Assembly: GCA_037389465.1 (NCBI GenBank)
Contig: JAZARR010000154.1
Location: 4,712,001 to 4,776,000 of the forward strand
DNA length: 64,000 nucleotides
Source of the DNA: Baylisascaris procyonis
Lineage: Eukaryota > Nematoda > Chromadorea > Rhabditida > Ascarididae
Reading direction: 5' to 3'
In this document: piece by piece, positions 1-13,500 of the stretch
Position numbering within the stretch: position 1 is the stretch's first letter
How the letters are laid out: each line of letters begins with the position of its first letter
The notes under the pieces: generated by a model
Told to the model about the DNA's origin: nothing
Seen by the model: the letters and a program-made list of their open reading frames with translations, nothing else
Databases searched by the model: none
Position numbers and translations under genes: made by a program

Positions 1-3000
1 AATTTTATTTTACAAGTTATTCACCTCAATTAGCCTGAATGTTGCACGGAAATTTATTTATTTATTATTATTCGATTTTAGAATATTCTTATAAGGTTTC
101 GGTCCCTTATTTAAATGTGATAAAAACTTATGCAAGAGAGTTGCTTGTAGGGAATTCTTCCCGGATCCGTTATATGAGAATTGCAAGTTGCGCTTATATG
201 CCTTTATTCGGATACAGATATGCTGAGTTCAATTTAATTTTTCGTTTTAAATTCGCCAGCAGTTTTTGCCACATTCTTTTCGAGGTGACACCAAACTTTT
301 GCTCATCTGTTAATTCCCCACTTGCTCATAATTGGCAATAAGTGTGCAAGGCCTCAAACTCCTTATGTGATCTGGCTACCCTTCCCATTCCAACTTAACC
401 TGGTCACGTTTTCTTTTCTGTGACCAGGTTGTAGTTTCTTCGAGCGTGCGCTTCGCATACTTGTGTGGGCTCCTTGAGTGAATCCTTGCTTTGGCTGCGT
501 TTACTGGCTATCGTCTATACAATATGTTATGACTGGGCCTACATGGAAAAGATAGAATAAGTGCAACTGTAAGTCATGCTTAACTAATCACTAAGGTAAC
601 ATGCTATAACTACTGCAGCCGACACGCAGCATTTTCTTTGCATTGACTGTATGCGTAGATTACCTATCTAATTTTGCTACTGTCGCTGACCGTAATTTGA
701 ATCTGACGGGCGGATCGGAGACAAAAACGTAGGCGATAAAACTAAGTGAAGGCAATCTCAGTGTGCAGGGTTCCGTTGCGTTATACTGAGGTTGTTTTTG
801 GTCTGAAGTACTTCTCTTGCTTCATTTCTGTTTTGAAGTGTAATAGATTAGTGGAAGACAGCTGTCATTCAACGATAAAAGCAAAATTTTAAACAGAGGA
901 TAGCTATCACTCAATAGTAAAACATTGACGGCAAATTCGATGAAATCGAAAACACTCTTTGCCGACACAAAAAAAGACAATGAAACAAAAACAATGAAAC
1001 AAATTTCCTCTCTAATACTATTTATTTTCTTATGAAATTTTACTCGTCTTAATATACCATTTTAAAGTTGAAAGTAATATTTTACAAGCAAAATGCTTAT
1101 GAATCAAGATCTTTGAAATGAGAGTAGCACTCAGCGAGCAGCGTTTTATGAAAATATTCGACGAAGGTACTCTTTGCTAGATCGGAAGAGATTATTTTTC
1201 AATCATTTCTTATAAATACGACATTTTCGAGTTTTCTGAGTTGAGCGATATTTTATTTCTTTATGTAAAAATTGTGATATGTGGAAAATCGTTTCTGATT
1301 TTTTTAGAGGTCCGTCTAGTACACTTTCACGTGAATGCGGCATAATGAACCTTCCCAATCGGCGCTTTTGTCATGAATGCTACGAACGTTTTCCTAATTT
1401 ATCGTTTTGCTGTGCGTTATTTTATCATTGTTTATCCGTTTTTTTCCTCCATTGCATGTGTAAAAATAACGTTCTAAGTGGGAGGTCTTCTATGCTAGCA
1501 CTTATTGGAATGGGAATTTGCACTTCTCTCCTCGCGTTTCATGTTGTGTTCAGCTGTACCAACTTGATTGAAATTGATGTAGTGGATGACAAAACTCATT
1601 TTAGGCTCTTTTCTAGGGATCGGCTCCGATAGCCATAAACTCCGCAGTTTTATAACTTCTCAAATCTTTGCTCACATCAGCATTTTTATGTTTCTATTCA
1701 GTCAGTTTTTTCTTCGTCTAGCACATGAGATGAAATTTGCGAGCAGCTTACACAGATCACATACACTCTTTTCATATGGATACCTCGTGAAAGTTAATTC
1801 CACAGTAACAATACCCTTCCAAAAAGAGGTGTTTGAGCCGTGAGGTTTTGCATCATTGGGCAGTTCCATCATGGAGGATGACGTCATCGCATATATGACA
1901 CTTGCGCAGTAATTTTTTTACCACCTAACGAAAAGAAACATCTTGCTATGTCCTGTGAGGGTGGGCCAGTTGCTTTTCGATGTCGACTTGCCCATTGCTG
2001 CCTGCTGTCATCACGTCTGAGCTGATGTGCCGCGCTGCCGATTCACCGCCAGCCTTGTGTTGCGCGCTACTCTAGATGATGACGCCGTCCGTGTACCGGT
2101 GTCCACATTTCGCCTCTACCAGTTACCCAGTATTATACCGTATATTGTTGAGGTGATTTACCTTTCCAACACCGTGTTCCCCGTGCACACACATCTTGTT
2201 TGCACATTGGCGCAGCCTTTTGAATCTCACCTCAAACATGGATAATTAGACCTTTATCGTAAAAACGGTAAACGAACGTAGTGTAAACAACGAAAGCTGT
2301 CAACATCACAAATAAGACGTCCAATATTAGCATACAGTGACAACGAAAAAGTACACACAGCAGCAAGAACTGACGCTTAGAAAAGTTCAAGAGGAAAGAG
2401 GGGGCTACTATATTTGTGACACAATTCTTGTACAAAAACAACTTAAACGTCAGCAGCTGTAACGACATTACGCCAGGCTATTATTATCGAGCAACAAAGT
2501 TTACCCTGATGATACGCTACCAACCTATTCCATTCGCGGTTCAACCGTCACCGGACTTATGGAGTGCGTTTGTATAAGCTCCCTGTTGATGCCTGCGGCA
2601 TATTATGACTTGCCACTTGCGCGTAATTTGATGTGCAACTTTGATATCTTTATGAATTATATTTATAATCCGCCGATCGGCAACCTCGTTTTCTTTACAG
2701 GCGAGGTATAAAGTGAACCAACTGAAGGAGTTCATTGTGAGATGTTGATGCTGACCTGGATTTATGTCACTAGGTGTCAGCGTTCAGGAAAGGTTCTAAG
2801 AATGTTGCAAAATTAGTGGAAGGAATTTCGAATTTATAAGGGAACATGACTCAATTAGTCCTTTATAACTAATTTTGATTTACGCTCTATATCCTTTTTC
2901 TTATGCCGAACGCATCGGAGTCTTTATTGATTATCGGCTTTAAAATAGGGATTTACTTGATTGTCGTGCGTGTCCGTTGCTTTGCTCGCAAGGTCTTTCG

Positions 3001-3241
3001 TTTTTGTTTCCTTCGGAGCATTCCTGCATACTTTTTGCTAATGTAACTTTCAGGATCGGGTTGCCTCATATTCAACTGTTATTTCCCAATTGCAGACGGC
3101 AAGGGGGAGAAAGGCGATCTTTGCTTTGGTGCTTCCTAATCGCTGTATTATTTGTTAGATCGTCGTGAGCATGTAACTTGAGTAATTTTTGAGGAGTTAT
3201 TTTCCTGATTCCAGGTTTGCCTAGTGATCGATTTTGCATGG
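1..3241. other. Intergenic stretch, no gene recognised
   Basis: AT-rich sequence with only short open frames (the longest about 117 codons at 1279-1632) that lack recognisable motifs or convincing splice partners. I see no tRNA, tandem array or transposon ends. It lies upstream of the first coding exon of the APPBP2-like gene, so part of it should be promoter or 5' UTR, but I cannot point to a promoter. A possible splice acceptor, TTCCTGATTCCAG ending at about 3214, sits some 27 nt before the ATG at 3242 and could serve a 5' UTR intron or a spliced leader. Confidence 0.5.
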
Positions 3242-4503
3242 ATGGCGAATGCGGGTGGAGGTGGTGCGCCTGCAGAGGCACCCGATGTGGATGCTATTGG
3301 GCATGCTGCCCTTGTCGTTGCAAGGCTTCGTGAAGTGGTCGACCGTGCTGATGCTGCAATTGCACATGTCGCCAACGATGTCGCTTTAAGACCCGATGAT
3401 CAACAGTAAGCCCTTAACACTTCTGCGTTTCCAGTCGCATTATAGCGATATTTGTTTCTCTACATATGTATGTGTGTGTCTGTGCATTTGTCTGTCTGTC
3501 TGGCACTTTCAACAAGAAAGCCGCTGAAGCTAGGACTATGAGTTTGGTCGCATATAACGTGTCTCATAAGGTTTGCTCGTCTGATGTCTTTCTTGTTGAC
3601 ATATTAGCTTGAAGGAGGTTATGGATGTTTGGAGGTGCCAAAGTTGTATCGTTTCGCAGAGTAATAGAAGGAAGGCATCATTCGGCATGTCATCCCAACT
3701 CTTTGGTATACTTCTTTGTCTCTTTTGCTCCCTTCTGATTGCTGCCCAATTAATGTTTGTCTCCACAAGCTCTGGGACATATACAGACGAGCTTCCGCTG
3801 TGGGGAGCGGGACTGCGTGTCACAAAGGTTGGCACGATATGCGTTTTGAGTCAGCGGTTGCACTACTATTCAAAAACTTTGAAACGGGAATTCATTTTGT
3901 TTTTCCTAAGCTATCGACTGCTTGTAAACATCTTCGACGAAGATTTGGTTTTGAGGGACATCGAAACGATTCTAGGATAAATCTGTTTTGCAGATTATAT
4001 TAAAATTGCGGAAACTAATACAGCTGAAATACGAAAAAAGGAATCACTGTTCTACAGTAGTTGTTGTTTCGGCACGTCAAGTGCTAATGCAGTGTGCTGC
4101 TTCCCATTAATAAAAGAAAAAATGTTTATTAGAAACTGCTAGCTGGTGCAGCTTTGAAAGGAGTCAAATGACTAAAGATCTTGCTCTATAAGCATATGTG
4201 GAAGAAAATTGCATTTAGCGGTTCTTTGAAAAAAGAATTTCAGAGTGGCGGCTGCACGAGGCGCTGGAGATGGGGTGGCTGTAGCAGCACTGAATGCGGC
4301 AGTTGGAGATGCTGAAGTTGCAGCGTTCCAGTTGATTGGTCAATTGCGTGAAATAGTGGCTGTATTAGCGCGTGAGAGGGATCAAATCCGAGAGGCGGTC
4401 ATTCAAAGGGGTCTACTCGATGATCCGGATCTTAACGACAATGAACCACTCGGTGGAATTCATTTTGAAGTTGTAATTGGAGACGAGCCCATCATGCAAC
4501 CCG
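3242..4503 (+). CDS. APPBP2: APPBP2-like gene exons 1-2: Ala-rich N-terminal extension
   Basis: Exon 1 starts MANAGGGGAPAEAPD at 3242 and ends CA|gtaagc at 3405. Exon 2 follows acceptor TTTCAG at 4244, and the split codon restores CAA (Gln). Exon 2 can end at CCC G|gttggt (4503), whose phase gives Glu when joined to exon 3 and produces MQPESLL, close to WIPETLY at the start of the human protein. The two exons share a similar helical segment: AALVVARLREVVDRADAAI in exon 1 and AAFQLIGQLREIVAVLARER in exon 2, an internal duplication likely to form coiled coil. This roughly 140-residue extension is absent from human APPBP2. Alternative: if donor 4504 is not used, exon 2 reads to TGA at 4540 and the two exons form a separate protein of 153 residues. 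I favour the joined model because of the phase and the IP/QP-E-(T/S)-L match. Confidence 0.6.
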
Positions 4504-7500
4504 GTTGGTTCTTTGTCATTTCCAGCAGAAACGGTCGATGATAAACCATAATTCATTTCTTCAATAGTCATACAGTTTGCATGTCAAGGAATTCCATTCG
4601 AGTAGCGTTTTAAACATGCCGCCTGATTGATTTAAAGCCCAGAAAAGTTATCGTGCATAGGTAAAAAAAAACGAACGCATATGTGGGAATTTCGCACGCT
4701 ATTTGCTTTTTGCATTTCGAAGAGCAATTATTTCTAACAGCTTTCGAAGACAATAAAAGAATGCCACCTGTCATGGTGGCTATCGCTTTTACAATTTCTG
4801 AGCCGTCCCCCCCCCCCTCTCACTCCGAAAAAGTGCGTCGAATCGATTTGGTTGTATAGCTGAACTGACTAAAGGATTCCACAATATAAACCGTAGCTTT
4901 CGTTTGAAGAACTCATCGTGATGGGTAAGGCCAAAATTGGCCACGCGGAGTCATTTTATGGTAATCATGTGATATAGTAATAATAATTCATTACTGCATG
5001 AGCGGTTTTCACAACCATAGGTTGCTGACTTGGCATCGTCATGATTGCCTCTTGCAAAACTTTATGTAGAATAGTCTCTTAGGGGTGTAGTTTTGGCGAC
5101 TCTTCTGCATAACTGAATATTTCAGAAAGTCTATTGTCTTTGACGGTAACAGTGGTGGTGGACAATTTTTCAAAATTTCGTCAGGAGGTGCGCTTCTTGC
5201 CGAGCGAAGTTCTTTTCGAGATTTACGCTAATATGTATAAACGAGAGAAATATTGCCAGCTTGGCTACGAATGGTGCAATTTGGATATATTCCATCGTAT
5301 GCTAATGCTTAAGTCGAAGAGGTTTGATATTTTCTACGTTATGAATTATCACACTGAATGAAGTAGTTTGTATATTCTTCGTTTGTAAAAGCTAATGACC
5401 CATATTAATGTTGGAGATCTAGGCGATGATGAGAAGTAGGAAGGACTAATCTGTAGATGAGAGGAAATAAATCCTTTTGATGATCAGGGTTCAAGCCAAA
5501 TTGAGTTGAAATGTTGCTGTTTAATTAATACTAAAAACATCACTTTCCGCGTCCGTAAATTGTATGCGTAGATTCCACGGCATCTGCATCATGTACAACT
5601 TCTTGAAATAGATCAATCCTACCCCGTCCATCATTCCGTATATCAGCTTCAATCCCGTGCCCTCCGTCATTCCGAACGTCAGCTTTATTGTGGTGCCGAG
5701 GTTCATAGAAGCGTGAAAGGTTCGCTATGCTGAAGGGGTTTATTGTCTTTGAAGTGGGTAATTTGATGGTATCGATATATGCCACAGGCATTTTTCATCT
5801 GTCCATCTCGCACTATGTGGTTCAAGAAATAGCTCATTTTTTGCAGAGATAAGAAATCATCTCTCCGTTACGCTGATTTTAAGGGTGGAGATCCATCAAA
5901 TATATCAGACGTTAGTAAGGACGGGGACGACTATTTCCGGAACATTGATTGCGGTTGCTAAACAGCGAGTCGATTGGTTACTTTCTGATCCCAGCTGGAC
6001 TGTATACGAATTGGAAATGTTATATGATTTCACACTTGAGATGGGTTCGTCTATTTATTTTTTTATTAATTTTTTTAAAATAAATGCGTTGTTGTAGTAT
6101 ATTTTACATAGTGAATTGTGAGTGTATTAGGAAATGTTTCTGGCATTTGCATATATTCGGAGGTTTTGAAATGTTTCCATTCATATGTCGGGGGGGAAGG
6201 GAGGTGGTTTGAAATGGACTGCTGCCAGTTTTAAGATGTTATTATCCAGGGCAAATGAAGTTTTAAGATGTACCACGTTTCGGAATTAAGTAGTCCCTGG
6301 TAGTGTTCAATTGATGACGGCACCCTATGGTTTTTATTGTTGGTAAGAGCTGTTTTGCTCTGATTAATTTACTTAGAAGAGGATTTAAAATGAGGAAGTT
6401 GCTGCACTCTCCACTGCTGAGCATGGCACAATATCATCGGGTTTGTCCAGCGAGTCCTTTGGTCAACCGTGTGGCTGTGCGATTGATGGTTCTGCATCCA
6501 CTTCGTCTTGGATAAATCCATTTCGAGTCCAGCTTCGTTGAACCGTCTTTGGAGTTGTTTCATGTCTGAAAAGACAGTTGGGGGCTCAACCGGTGAGAAA
6601 GCTGCGAGAGGTCCCGTTTCGTTCACCGGCTGAGCCCCCAGTTGTCCAGAAAGACAGGTTACATCGAGAATCGAGGATGTGGCGATGGTGATGGCGAGAT
6701 GGTTAGTGGCGCAGTAGAATATCGTCGTCGAGAACGGGGCAGGTGGCGTCTATAGTGAAAGTGGGAGTGGGGCCATGGGCAGTGGCAATAGGAGTGGGAA
6801 TGGTATTGAAGTTGAGGTGACAACCCTTTTATTCGTTCATCCGACGGTTCACTTTCACGTGAATCTCTTGCTACAGTTTGATCCGTTGTTGTCGTTAACC
6901 CTGCTGTTCCCATTGTGTTAGCATTCCTTTGGGGATGTTATTCTTGCCAGCGCTATTCGAGACGCCGATAGGATCGGGAAAGAATGCAAGGTCTCTGCTC
7001 CGTGTGACCGACTTTCGTTTATGTTTACATCGGGCGAGCTCAGCAATTTTTGCAGCGACGATTTTCTTCTCCATAATATTTGAAGGGATATATTTAGGCT
7101 CCCGATTCCGCGACACTTCAGTTTGTGCTGTAATTGTGGCGCGATGTTGTTAAATATAATGCAGCAGAGAGTAAATGTATGAGGTGTTCGCCGTCGGTCA
7201 GATCCTTTTCCAGAGTGCGGTGATTAGGCCTCTGAGGTTATTTGATATATGAGAGTATAAAGCAAGAAATTAGCATAGAAGAGAATAAGAAATGAGGAGT
7301 TTGCATAGATTATATTATGTGCCATGTGATATGGCTTAATTAGGGGGGGGAAGATCAATGGCTATTTTGTTAGCAGAAGCGATGTGTTGAGTTGATCATC
7401 GTGTAATATTTTTGCGTTGAGCTGCGCAAAATTGATTATTGATGCAAAAAATGAGGCAAACCTTTACCAATGGACCGGCATCGAAATTATAAGGAACTTG

Positions 7501-10500
7501 ATGCGCATAAGGCGCGTGAAAATTTCTAAAAGTTGGCATGTTTTTTTAGCAAATTCGGTCCTTAGGTATTTTACTTTTTCTCTTGTAGTTCTTTCGTATT
7601 TTTTATCATTGAATTTTTTATGCCTCATGTTCCGCCTACCTCAGGCTTAATAAGGCTGAAGTAATAAATTTTAAGTAGTAACATATTTCCCACAGGTATT
7701 TTATGTTGTTACAGGTGTATTCTTATTGGAGGCGTGCTCATACAATTGGGCTGGAGAGGCATTGATGTATTGTCATTGTCTGCTTTTGAAATTCCCACTT
7801 CGTGCCAGATGGCGCCAGCAGAAACTCTTCGAACTTAACTACTGGTGGGTTCATTTGAAATAAAGCTTCTATAGATAACGGATCTGCTCTCGTCTAAATC
7901 TTCAATTCGGATAACATTTGCTTTACTTGGGGAAATAGGGAACGGAATTAGCTGCCGCTAATAGTGTTGGCATGCGAGAGGCCCAAAGTTCGGGCTGACC
8001 AAGTGTTTATTTTTGGCCTTCAAGTCATGGAGGGTGATAGAAGCAACAAGCGTTGACAGTATGGCTTGATTTGCTCTTCAGATATGAGCTATAATTCGCC
8101 AAGTTTTTGTTTTCTATCCGCTCTTCCTCCCTCATGCCACTTTTTACCGAAATATCTGCCCGTTATTGTCCCTTGGGTTTAGTAGTCGCGACGTAAGAGA
8201 AATTCACTATACGTGATTGATTGTCGAAAATTAGATCGTAATTTTTATTTGCTGTTCGAATTTTGGCTGTTTTAAGGTATCAGATGGGCGAGTATAAGCA
8301 TCCCTTCGATATGCAGTTAGAGCACTGAGATCGGTTGTGAATAGAGTAACACCAATGAGGGTTCGTTTGACTTTTTTATTTTTCATTTGATTTTTTCCAA
8401 GAGAGGGTTCAAAATATGTGTATTTTTGTTTGAGGCGAATCAGGCTAAAAATGTTCTGCGACGTTAGGATTCAAATTTTTGCGGCCGTTTATTTATTAAC
8501 AAGCTAAAACTTTGAGTGCTGTGCAAACCGATGATAAGAAATGCATTCTGGATTTTGCTTTTGTAGACATTCAACACTATTAGTTTCGCAATTTCGCGAT
8601 TTTTATCATGAGCGAAAATTGGAGTTTTATCCTTCGAAAAGTAGCCTTGTAGGCTTTTATCTCTTTATCGAAGTTATGTTAGGTTCTTTCGACACTATTC
8701 GGTACTGTTAAAAAATGGTTTATGTTGGATAGTAAATTTTGCTGGTGTTCCATCTTTTTTAAATAGCATCCGGCATTTTGCTTCCCTTTTTGGCTTATTT
8801 TAAAAACTTTTGGGACCTTGCGATGCTATTTTGACAATTTTTCGAATTTTTTTGACAACACCCATTATGTTTGACGAGTGATGCTCATTATGTTTGACGA
8901 GTGTTTTATGGCATAACAACATTCGTTATGTTTGACGAGTGTTTTATGGCATAACAACATTCGTTATGTTTGACGAGTGTTTTATGGCATAACAACATTC
9001 GTTATGTTTGACGAGTGTTTTATGGCATAACAACATTCGTTATGTTTGACGAGTGTTTTATGGCATAACAACATTCGTTATGTTTGACGAGTGTTTTATG
9101 GCATAACAACATTCGTTATGTTTGACGAGTGTTTTATGGCATAACAACATTCGTTATGTTTGACGATGTTTTATGGCATAACAACATTCGTTATGTTTGA
9201 CGAGTGTTTTATGGCATAACAACACTCGTTATGTTTGACGAGTGTTTTATGGCATAACAACATTCGTTATGTTTGACGAGTGTTTTATGGCATAACAACA
9301 TTCGTTATGTTTGACGAGTGTTTTATGGCATAACAACACTCGTTATGTTTGACGAGTGTTTTATGGCATAACAACACTCGTTATGTTTGACGAGTGTTTT
9401 ATGGCATAACAACATTCGTTATGTTTGACGAGTGTTTTATGGCATAACAACATTCGTTATGTTTGACGAGTGTTTTATGGCATAACAACATTCGTTATGT
9501 TTGACGAGTGTTTTATGGCATAACAACACTCATGTTTGACGAGTGTTTTATGGCATAACAACATTCGTTATGTTTGACGAGTGTTTTATGGCATAACAAC
9601 ATTCGTTATGTTTGACGAGTGTTTTATGGCATAACAACATTCGTTATGTTTGACGAGTGTTTTATGGCATAACAACATTCGTTATGTTTGACGAGTGTTT
9701 TATGGCATAACAACACTCGTTATGTTTGACGAGTGTTTTATGGCATAACAACATTCGTTATGTTTGACGAGTGTTTTATGGCATAACAACATTCGTTATG
9801 TTTGACGAGTGTTTATGGCATAACAACACTCGTTATGTTTGACGAGTGTTTTATGGCATAACAACAGTTATGTTTGACGAGTGTTTTATGGCATAACAAC
9901 ATTCGTTATGTTTGACGAGTGTTTTATGGCATAACAACATTCGTTATGTTTGACGAGTGTTTTATGGCATAACAACATTCGTTATGTTTGACGAGTGTTT
10001 TATGGCATAACAACACTCATGTTTGACGAGTGTTTTATGGCATAACAACATTCGTTATGTTTGACGAGTGTTTTATGGCATAACAACATTCGTTATGTTT
10101 GACGAGTGTTTTATGGCATAACAACATTCGTTATGTTTGACGAGTGTTTTATGGCATAACAACATTCGTTATGTTTGACGAGTGTTTTATGGCATAACAA
10201 CATTCGTTATGTTTGACGAGTGTTTTATGGCATAACAACATTCGTTATGTTTGACGAGTGTTTTATGGCATAACAACATTCGTTATGTTTGACGAGTGTT
10301 TTATGGCATAACAACATTCGTTATGTTTGACGAGTGTTTTATGGCATAACAACATTCGTTATGTTTGACGAGTGTTTTATGGCATAACAACATTCGTTAT
10401 GTTTGACGAGTGTTTTATGGCATAACAACATTCGTTATGTTTGACGAGCGTTTTATGGCATAACAACATTCGTTATGTTTGACGAGTGTTTTATGGCATA

Positions 10501-13500
10501 ACAGCATTCGTTATGTTTGACGAGTGTTTTATGGCATAACAACATTCGTTATGTTTGACGAGTGTTTTATGGCATAACAACATTCGTTATGTTTGACGAG
10601 TGTTTTATGGCATAACAACACTCGTTATGTTTGACGAGTGTTTTATGGCATAACAACACTCGTTATGTTTGACGAGTGTTTTATGGCATAACAACAGTCG
10701 TTATGTTTGACGAGTGTTTTATGGCATAACAACATTCGTTATGTTTGACGAGTGTTTTATGGCATAACAACACTCATGTTTGACGAGTGTTTTATGGCAT
10801 AACAACATTCGTTATGTTTGACGAGTGTTTTATGGCATAACAACACTCATGTTTGACGAGTGTTTTATGGCATAACAACATTCGTTATGTTTGACGAGTG
10901 TTTTATGGCATAACAACACTCGTTATGTTTGACGAGTGTTTTATGGCATAACAACATTCGTTGTTTGACGAGTGTTTTATGGCATAACAACACTCGTTAT
11001 GTTTGACGAGTGTTTTATGGCATAACAACACTCGTTATGTTTGACGAGTGTTTTATGGCATAACAACACTCGTTATGTTTGACGAGTGTTTTATGGCATA
11101 ACAACACTCGTTATGTTTGACGAGTGTTTTATGGCATAACAACATTCGTTATGTTTGACGAGTGTTTTATGGCATAACAACATTCGTTATGTTTGACGAG
11201 TGTTTTATGGCATAACAACATTCGTTATGTTTGACGAGTGTTTTATGGCATAACAACATTCGTTATGTTTGACGAGTGTTTTATGGCATAACAACATTCG
11301 TTATGTTTGACGAGTGTTTTATGGCATAACAACACTCGTTATGTTTGACGAGTGTTTTATGGCATAACAACATTCGTTATGTTTGACGAGTGTTTTATGG
11401 CATAACAACACTCGTTATGTTTGACGAGTGTTTTATGGCATAACAACACTCGTTATGTTTGACGAGTGTTTTATGGCATAACAACACTCGTTATGTTTGA
11501 CGAGTGTTTTATGGCATAACAACATTCGTTATGTTTGACGAGTGTTTTATGGCATAACAACATTCGTTATGTTTGACGAGTGTTTTATGGCATAACAACA
11601 TTCGTTATGTTTGACGAGTGTTTTATGGCATAACAACATTCGTTATGTTTGACGAGTGTTTTATGGCATAACAACACTCGTTATGTTTGACGAGTGTTTT
11701 ATGGCATAACAACATTCGTTATGTTTGACGAGTGTTTTATGGCATAACAACACTCGTTATGTTTGACGAGTGTTTTATGGCATAACAACATTCGTTATGT
11801 TTGACGAGTGTTTTATGGCATAACAACATTCGTTATGTTTGACGAGTGTTTTATGGCATAACAACATTCGTTATGTTTGACGAGTGTTTTATGGCATAAC
11901 AACATTCGTTATGTTTGACGAGTGTTTTATGGCATAACAACATTCGTTATGTTTGACGAGTGTTTTATGGCATAACAACACTCGTTATGTTTGACGAGTG
12001 TTTTATGGCATAACAACATTCGTTATGTTTGACGAGTGTTTTATGGCATAACAACACTCGTTATGTTTGACGAGTGTTTTATGGCATAACAACACTCGTT
12101 ATGTTTGACGAGTGTTTTATGGCATAACAACATTCGTTATGTTTGACGAGTGTTTTATGGCATAACAACATTCGTTATGTTTGACGAGTGTTTTATGGCA
12201 TAACAACATTCGTTATGTTTGACGAGTGTTTTATGGCATAACAACATTCGTTATGTTTGACGAGTGTTTTATGGCATAACAACATTCGTTATGTTTGACG
12301 AGTGTTTTATGGCATAACAACATTCGTTATGTTTGACGAGTGTTTTATGGCATAACAACATTCGTTATGTTTGACGAGTGTTTTATGGCATAACAACACT
12401 CGTTATGTTTGACGAGTGTTTTATGGCATAACAACATTCGTTATGTTTGACGAGTGTTTTATGGCATAACAACATTCGTTATGTTTGACGAGTGTTTTAT
12501 GGCATAACAACATTCGTTATGTTTGACGAGTGTTTTATGGCATAACAACACTCGTTATGTTTGACGAGTGTTTTATGGCATAACAACATTCGTTATGTTT
12601 GACGAGTGTTTTATGGCATAACAACATTCGTTATGTTTGACGAGTGTTTTATGGCATAACAACATTCGTTATGTTTGACGAGTGTTTTATGGCATAACAA
12701 CATTCGTTATGTTTGACGAGTGTTTTATGGCATAACAACATTCGTTATGTTTGACGAGTGTTTTATGGCATAACAACACTCATGTTTGACGAGTGTTTTA
12801 TGGCATAACAACATTCGTTATGTTTGACGAGTGTTTTATGGCATAACAACATTCGTTATGTTTGACGAGTGTTTTATGGCATAACAACATTCGTTATGTT
12901 TGACGAGTGTTTTATGGCATAACAACATTCGTTATGTTTGACGAGTGTTTTATGGCATAACAACATTCGTTATGTTTGACGAGTGTTTTATGGCATAACA
13001 ACATTCGTTATGTTTGACGAGTGTTTTATGGCATAACAACATTCGTTATGTTTGACGAGTGTTTTATGGCATAACAACATTCGTTATGTTTGACGAGTGT
13101 TTTATGGCATAACAACATTCGTTATGTTTGACGAGTGTTTTATGGCATAACAACATTCGTTATGTTTGACGAGTGTTTTATGGCATAACAACATTCGTTA
13201 TGTTTGACGAGTGTTTTATGGCATAACAACATTCGTTATGTTTGACGAGTGTTTTATGGCATAACAACATTCGTTATGTTTGACGAGTGTTTTATGGCAT
13301 AACAACATTCGTTATGTTTGACGAGTGTTTTATGGCATAACAACATTCGTTATGTTTGACGAGTGTTTTATGGCATAACAACATTCGTTATGTTTGACGA
13401 GTGTTTTATGGCATAACAACACTCGTTATGTTTGACGAGTGTTTTATGGCATAACAACACTCGTTATGTTTGACGAGTGTTTTATGGCATAACAACACTC

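Larger units (their letters stand above)
6045..7714 (+). other. Intron 4 of the APPBP2-like gene
   Basis: Bounded by GTTCGT and TTGTTACAG. It contains a minus-strand reverse-transcriptase scrap and a strong hairpin (separate entries). The remaining small open frames (for example 6929-7153) show nothing I recognise. G-runs occur near 6189 and 7343. Confidence 0.55.

Noticed and set aside
1279..1632. 117-codon open frame as a gene
   Set aside because: AT-rich, Cys- and Phe-rich random-looking translation with no splice context or motif.
3609..3980. 123-codon open frame as a gene
   Set aside because: Lies inside intron 1 of the APPBP2-like gene, overlaps another open frame on the opposite strand, and shows no recognisable domain.
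5845..5883. Alternative acceptor TTTTTTGCAG for exon 4
   Set aside because: Its phase opens a frame that stops within the exon, whereas acceptor 5883 gives a gapless match to the APPBP2 family.
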